64,000 nt of DNA from Luidia sarsii (Eukaryota > Echinodermata > Asteroidea > Paxillosida > Luidiidae). How positions within the stretch are numbered: the stretch's first letter is position 1; every line of letters begins with the position of its first letter. Positions 51,701 to 57,700 of the stretch are shown here, one piece after another. The notes under the pieces are model-generated. The model worked only from the letters and a program-made list of their open reading frames with translations. It had not been told where the DNA came from and did not search any database. Location of the stretch: contig OX465104.1 in assembly GCA_949987565.1 (NCBI GenBank), positions 448,501 to 512,500 of the forward strand, written 5' to 3'. The position numbers and the translations under genes are program-made.

Positions 51701-54700
51701 CACGTGGTTCTGAGCACATTCACAGCTTTGAAAGAAGGACTGATACAATCTGGTGCCCTCAGCGTCTCTGAGTCTATCATGAATCGTTTCTTTTATGGTC
51801 CTCTCCCCTCACCCCTTTTATTTTCCGCGCTTCTCGTTCAGGTCGGGATGAAGCATTCTGCCTCGCTGACAGACATCATAGTGGACACTCACCGGCGCAA
51901 GCACCTGGCCTATCTGATGGCTGAGCAAGGAGCCATCGTCAACCCAGAGAACACAGGCAACTTGCCCAAGCAGGTGGGGATGACCCCGGTTGACCGATGA
52001 GCCAGCAATCCGTACTAGACGTCCGTACTAGAATTCGGGAGTTGCGAATTTGAATCCCGTCCGAGCTGCCTGAAATATTTTTTTATCAGGCATCGGGCAA
52101 AGCACTGAGCATCCAGTGTTTATCACGTCTAGCATGGGCAAAACCTCATTGAATTACATTCTCCTCAACGCAAACATCATGTTATATCTAAGATGCAAAG
52201 CACTGAGCATTCAGTGTTTATCACGTCTAGCATGGGCAAAACCTCATTGAATTACATTATCCTCAACGCAAACATCATGTTATATCTAAGATGCAAAGCA
52301 CTGAGCATTCAGTGTTTATCACGTCTAGCATGGGCAAAACCTCATTGAATTACATTCTCCTCAACGCAAACATCATGTTTATATCTAAGATGCAAAGCAC
52401 TGAGCATTCAGTGTTTATCACGTCTAGCATGGGCAAAACCTCATTGAATTACATTATCCTCAACGCAAACATCATGTTTATATCTAAGATGCAAAGCACT
52501 GAGCATTCAGTGTTTATCACGTCTAGCATGGGCAAAACCTCATTGAATTACATTCTACTCGACGCAAACGTCATGACATATCTATGAGCCAGCAATCTGC
52601 TCACTCCATGTTGGGCCGGGCCCTCCCCCCTCCCTCCCTCCCTCCCCCCTCCCTCCCTCCCCCCTCCCTCCCTCCCTCCCCCCTCCCTCCCTCCCCCCTC
52701 CCTCCCTCCCTCCCTCCCCCCTCCCTCCCTCCCCCCTCCCTCCCCGCAGTCCACCCGTGGCTGGGCCCCGGTCCGTGGATTAGTGTAGGGCCTATGTTTG
52801 GACAGCCCATGGGAGCCAGTGGGATGCATCTAGACCACCACTCATGGGCTCGGGCTCCGTCTCCCTCTCTGACCACTGGGACTCCAGTATAATCTGTTCA
52901 CTCTGACTTGAGCTCAATCTCCCTGTCCAACCACTGGAACTCCAGTATAATCTGTTCACTCTGACTGGAGCTCAATCTCGGCCTCAATGCTATGGCCCTG
53001 GTGCCTTTACCATCTCAGCTATCCAGCCCTAAGGCAGGGGTCTTCCCAGAAAGTCAGCTATCTTTGCTGGGGTGGGAGCAGCCTTTAGAAACTGATAAGA
53101 TGACAAAACTCAAAAGTTAGAGGGCCTGGCGTTTTCAATCCTCGCAAAATGTAAATAATTTATTTATGCAAATAAAGAAATAAAACAACACCCTTATCAA
53201 GAATGAATTAAGTCAAAGTAGTAATATGAATATATGCAGTGTTGCTTTGTGATTGATTTACAGTAACATGAATAATTCATGATTGAATAAATGAATGATT
53301 AATGTCTGAATAATATTATGTCTGTCTAGTAATATGAATATGCGCTGTGTTGCCTTGTGATTGCTTCACAGTTGAATAAATGAATGTCTGAGTATGTCTG
53401 TCTATGAGGAATTGGTTATAACTCCAGCGTATCTCTGCATCTCATTTTCCAGCACATCCACAAACGGCAGCTTCACCGCAAGAAGTCCTTCATGGGAAGC
53501 CTTTTTGGTGAGTTGCTGGAAGCCTAAGCAAGTCACTATTGATCTGAATGCATTGCATGCCTTCCTCAGTGAAGGGTATCCCTGTAATGAACCATAAGAT
53601 GGTCACACTATCCTATATATACTGCATCCTGCTGCCTCTTATTGTTTCAGAAACCAAACTTCAGGGCCCTTTTTCAAAGCCAAAGCTTCGTCTCTGTTAT
53701 CTAAAAGCTGAGTTATGTATTGAAGCTTTGGATTCTTTTTCAAAACGTAGTATAGGATTAAAAAAAAGATTTCACAAAGTCCTATGATCCGTTGTAACCC
53801 AATACGACGGGTAATCCGTCGCTATCATAAAAGAGTCATATAGTCTCTGTGCATCGATCATCATCTTACAATCGATCAAAGGTTGGGTTGAGTTTGGTGA
53901 AAATCAACCCCTGTCCCAATAAGGCCCATAGAGGATAGTGAGGTTGTTGAGCTGAGTTTGAATATTCCAAGAGCTTATCGCTGAGCAAGAGTGTCATCTC
54001 CCTTTTCTTCCTTCAGGTCTGAATGAGGCGGAAGACCTGAAGGCCAAGAATATCCGACAGACAGAGCTGGTGTCTGACCTGAGGGAGTCCATTCTTCACA
54101 TTGGTCGGCACTTCCAGTCCATCGACCCCAAGAATGCCAAGATTGTGAGTAGGACCAGGGAGAGGACTGTCAGCATCAATGGCTGAAGAGCAGCTCTGTC
54201 AAAATTCATGGCTATGGCTTTGAATTACACATGGGTCTATGGCAATTGCTGCAGCCATTTCAGAATACATTGACTACGGCTTTGAATTGCACACTGGTCA
54301 ATGGAAGCCACTATTCCTATAGACTGTTATTCCAAGCCATAGCCAAAATGCTACCTAAAGGCTAGCAGTCAATTCCCATAGACTTGTGTGTTTTTACAAG
54401 CCATAACCAAAAGTTTACATAGCAGCTGCAGTCAATCCCCATAGACTTGTGTGCTTTTACAAGCCATAACCAAAAGTTTACATAGCAGCTGCAGTCAATC
54501 CCCATAGACTTGTGCATTATTCCCAGCCACAGCCCAAACCTTCTGACACAGCCCAAACCTACTAAACACACAGCAACAATACCAGTGACTCAACATAAAG
54601 TTGTCCTACACTGTATATCCAATCTGAACTTTCTTTCCCCGGTACTTGGCAGTCCCTGGTACCCGACTACTCGCTGGAGAGCCACCAGAAGGACCATGAG

Positions 54701-57700
54701 CAGTTTGTGGACGTCACCAGGAACCGTCGGCGACGAGCCAAAGCCCTGCTGGATTTTGAGCGTCATGACGACGACGAACTGGGCTTCCGAAAGAATGACA
54801 TCATCACGGTAAAAGAAAAAAAAAAATCTTTCTGCTTTCCTAATGTGGTGACCAGTATACACGTGGTTCGGATTAGTTTCTGCCACAAGTAGATCTCAAA
54901 CTATAAGTACAGTGTAGTTTACATGTACAGCACAACCCTACCAGCAAGCGAGGGCGCTGTTACAACTTACCATCAGGAAGTTTCCCTCTTGGAGATTCTA
55001 CAGTATACCATCCCCACACTGAGTATTACATTGGTTGCTTTGTTCTTTCAAAGCAATACAAAGATGTTTCAAAGCAATACAAAGATGTGAACAAAAAGAT
55101 GATTTCACCGTGCTGGGACTTAAACCCAAGACCCTTGCTATAATAAAATCCCGGTTTTGTAATCATGATTCAAATCGTGATTGTTTGGACAGTGTAAATG
55201 GGCCTATTGTTGGCATCTTTCTTACCTGGTTAAGATGATTCTGTTTTGTTGTCTTTAATTTTCAGATAATTTCCCAGAAGGACGAGCATTGTTGGGTGGG
55301 TGAGCTGAACGGCCTCAGAGGTGAGAGAATTTTTTATTTTTTTTTGATAAGTAACGGCTGTGCCCAAAATTCATTGGCTAAGGCTTGATATAACACACGA
55401 GTCTATGGGAATCTGCTTCCATAGACTTGTGTATTAGTTGAAAGGTCCTACTAAGATCGAAATGTTAGACCCTCTAGATATATATGAATTTTTGCATTTT
55501 GGTCAATTTAGTCAGTAAGCAGTTTGCAACATTTGTTTTTTATATTACGTGTACTCAAAAATAAATGAAAGAAAACCTGTTGCAAACTGCTCACTGTCTA
55601 AAATGATCTGTAAAACATAATTCTCAATAGTTAGTGGTCCTGACATTTCAATCCTAGCAGGCCCTTTCTTTTTGCCTTTGAGAAAGGTCCTGCTAGGATC
55701 GAAATGTCAGGGCCTGTAACTTTTGAGACTCGAAATTACAAAGAGACCTTAAAAATGTAGAGTGCTTGCCGTTTTGATCAAAGAGTGATTCCTTTCAAAG
55801 GTGGAGCATCTCGGGCCTCTGAGAAATGTCCTGTGAGGACTCTGACTGACTCCTAATGACTCTGATTCACACCCCCGCCCCTCTCAATGAACCCCAGGAT
55901 GGTTTCCAGCCAAGTTTGTGGAGCTGCTGGACGAACGGAGTAAACAGTACACAAGCGCTGGGGACGATGCAGTCACAGAGACCATCACAGACCTGGTCAG
56001 GGGAACGTAAGTCTCTCAAGCTTCTTCGTCTTTCCCTCCGTTTTATAAAGTTTGAGAAATGTCAGTAACAGAACAACAGTCAGACTTCAAGCGGGTATCC
56101 AAGTCAATTTCCTAGGGCTTTCTTTGGTTTTGTTTGATTTTATGATGGAAGTCGCCAACTGTATGGCACAGAGCAGGCCACTCAAGGTGATGAGTAAGGA
56201 TGGGTATGGCGAACAAAGGGTTGGACTCTGACTTGTTAGGCCTTGAGATTGGAGTACGACAATGTATTGAGGTGGTTCTGTTTGATTTGAAGGTTGTTTG
56301 TTTTGTTGTTGCCAGGTTGTGTCCTACCCTTAAGTGTTTGTTTGAGCATGGCCTGAAGCAACCATCCATCCTGGGAGGTCCCTGCCATCCATGGCTCTTC
56401 ATTGAAGAGGTTTGTAGCCACCAGAAAATGCCTCCATAAATACTCAGTTCAGGCAATACATATTCCAGACTGAATAATATCCGAAAGAAAACTTTCACTG
56501 GACCTGGATTTGTGAACCGGAGACCTTTGGATGTGCATACCAGCACTCTTACCATCTGAACTATCCAGCCGTTAGACGGCAGCTTTCCCAAATAGTCTTT
56601 CCCGAGCTGGGGGCTCCGACCAGAAGCATTCAACCATGAACTACTATATATCTTCAGGGATGACACCCCTGCTTTCATATAGATGCAAGCAAACAATTGT
56701 TGTAAACCTGGTTACAGCAGCTCAGGGTCACACAAAGTGGAGGTACTTTTTCAATTCAAGTAAAAACAAAAAATGACGAACCAAACTTATTAAAGTGGAT
56801 GCAGCTTTTTCAAATTAGTTCAAACAAATAATGAAGGAAAAACTGACTGGGAACTTTTGACCATTATTTGATTCTTGTTGTTTTAAAATGATTGTTGTGA
56901 GAATTGAAAGTTTGTTTGTTTGTTTTTCATTTTTCTCTCCACCCTTGGAACTTAGGCCAGCTGCAAGGAGGTAGAGAAGGACTTTGAGTCTGTCTACTCA
57001 CGCCTAGTGCTGTGCAAGACTTACCGGCTAGATGAGGATGGCAAGGTACTGACCCCTGAGGAGCTTCTCTACCGGTCAGTCCAATCAGTCAACCTGACCC
57101 ACGACTCTGCTCATGCTCAGATGGACGTCAAGCTTCGCTCACTCATCTGCCAGGGACTCAAGTAAGGCCCCATGTTGCTTTGGTTTTGGTTTTGTGTGTG
57201 TGCTGAATACACAGGTTGGGATTCGTTGTTTTAAGTGAAGCTTGGAAGGTTCTTTTTCCTTAAGAAATGAAGATTTTAATCTTCAAATTTGAAGCCAAAG
57301 GTCTCCTATTGGGAAAAGAAAAATCAAGTCAGACTCTAAATTGAGTCCGAGTCATGGAAAATATGACCAAAATTGGACTCTAGTCTGAGCCGTCAAAATT
57401 ATAACTTCAAAAATTAGTGGGCATGACGTTTCGATCCTTGCAGGACATTTTTCTGCCTTTGAGAAAGGTCCTGCTAGGATCGAAACGTCAGGCCCACTTA
57501 ATTTTGAGATTTGCATTTTGGTAATTTCAGTCAGTAAGCAGTTTGCAACATTTTGGTATATCACCTTAAAATTATAACTTGAGTTTTGCTTTTGTCTGAG
57601 TCATGGAAAATAAGTTTGATTGTGTCTGACCTGTTGCTCTCTTTTACTTGTCTCCCCCGGTACGCAGTGAGCAGGTGATGCACCTGTGGTTGGAGTGCTT

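Larger units (their letters stand above)
37451..51841 (+). other. Intron 11 (14.4 kb, phase 0), repeat-rich
   Basis: The intron holds family B pieces (37970-38110, 41261-41480, 42755-42840, 43381-43475, 43615-43690, 43750-43918, weak at 44840-44945), a foldback (41908-42031), SINE-1 copies (46741-46810, 46994-47050), a lone 71-bp satellite unit (47578-47650), a family D copy (48560-48698), family A copies (48800-48865, 48949-49113, weak 50513-50592), a poly(C)/poly(A) run (49673-49709) and a 21-bp minisatellite (50984-51249). A telomere-like GGGTTAGAGTTAG stretch lies at 44625-44720. I saw no gene in 38111-41260, 44000-46740, 47651-48560 or 49114-50510. Confidence 0.85.
51974..53452 (+). other. 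Intron 12 (1.5 kb, phase 0)
   Basis: The intron holds SINE-2 with its 98-bp tandem tail (52016-52585), a CTCCCTCC run (52620-52745), a SINE-1 copy (52963-53028) and a family B fragment (53105-53150, TTAGAGGGCCTGGCGTTTTC). The last 300 bp are AT-rich with a partly duplicated GTAATATGAATAT segment and nothing else seen. Confidence 0.85.

Noticed and set aside
56112..56696. 194-codon minus-strand frame
   Set aside because: It is antisense to SGSM3 exon 18 and its flanking introns and includes the SINE-1 copy. No independent domain is seen.
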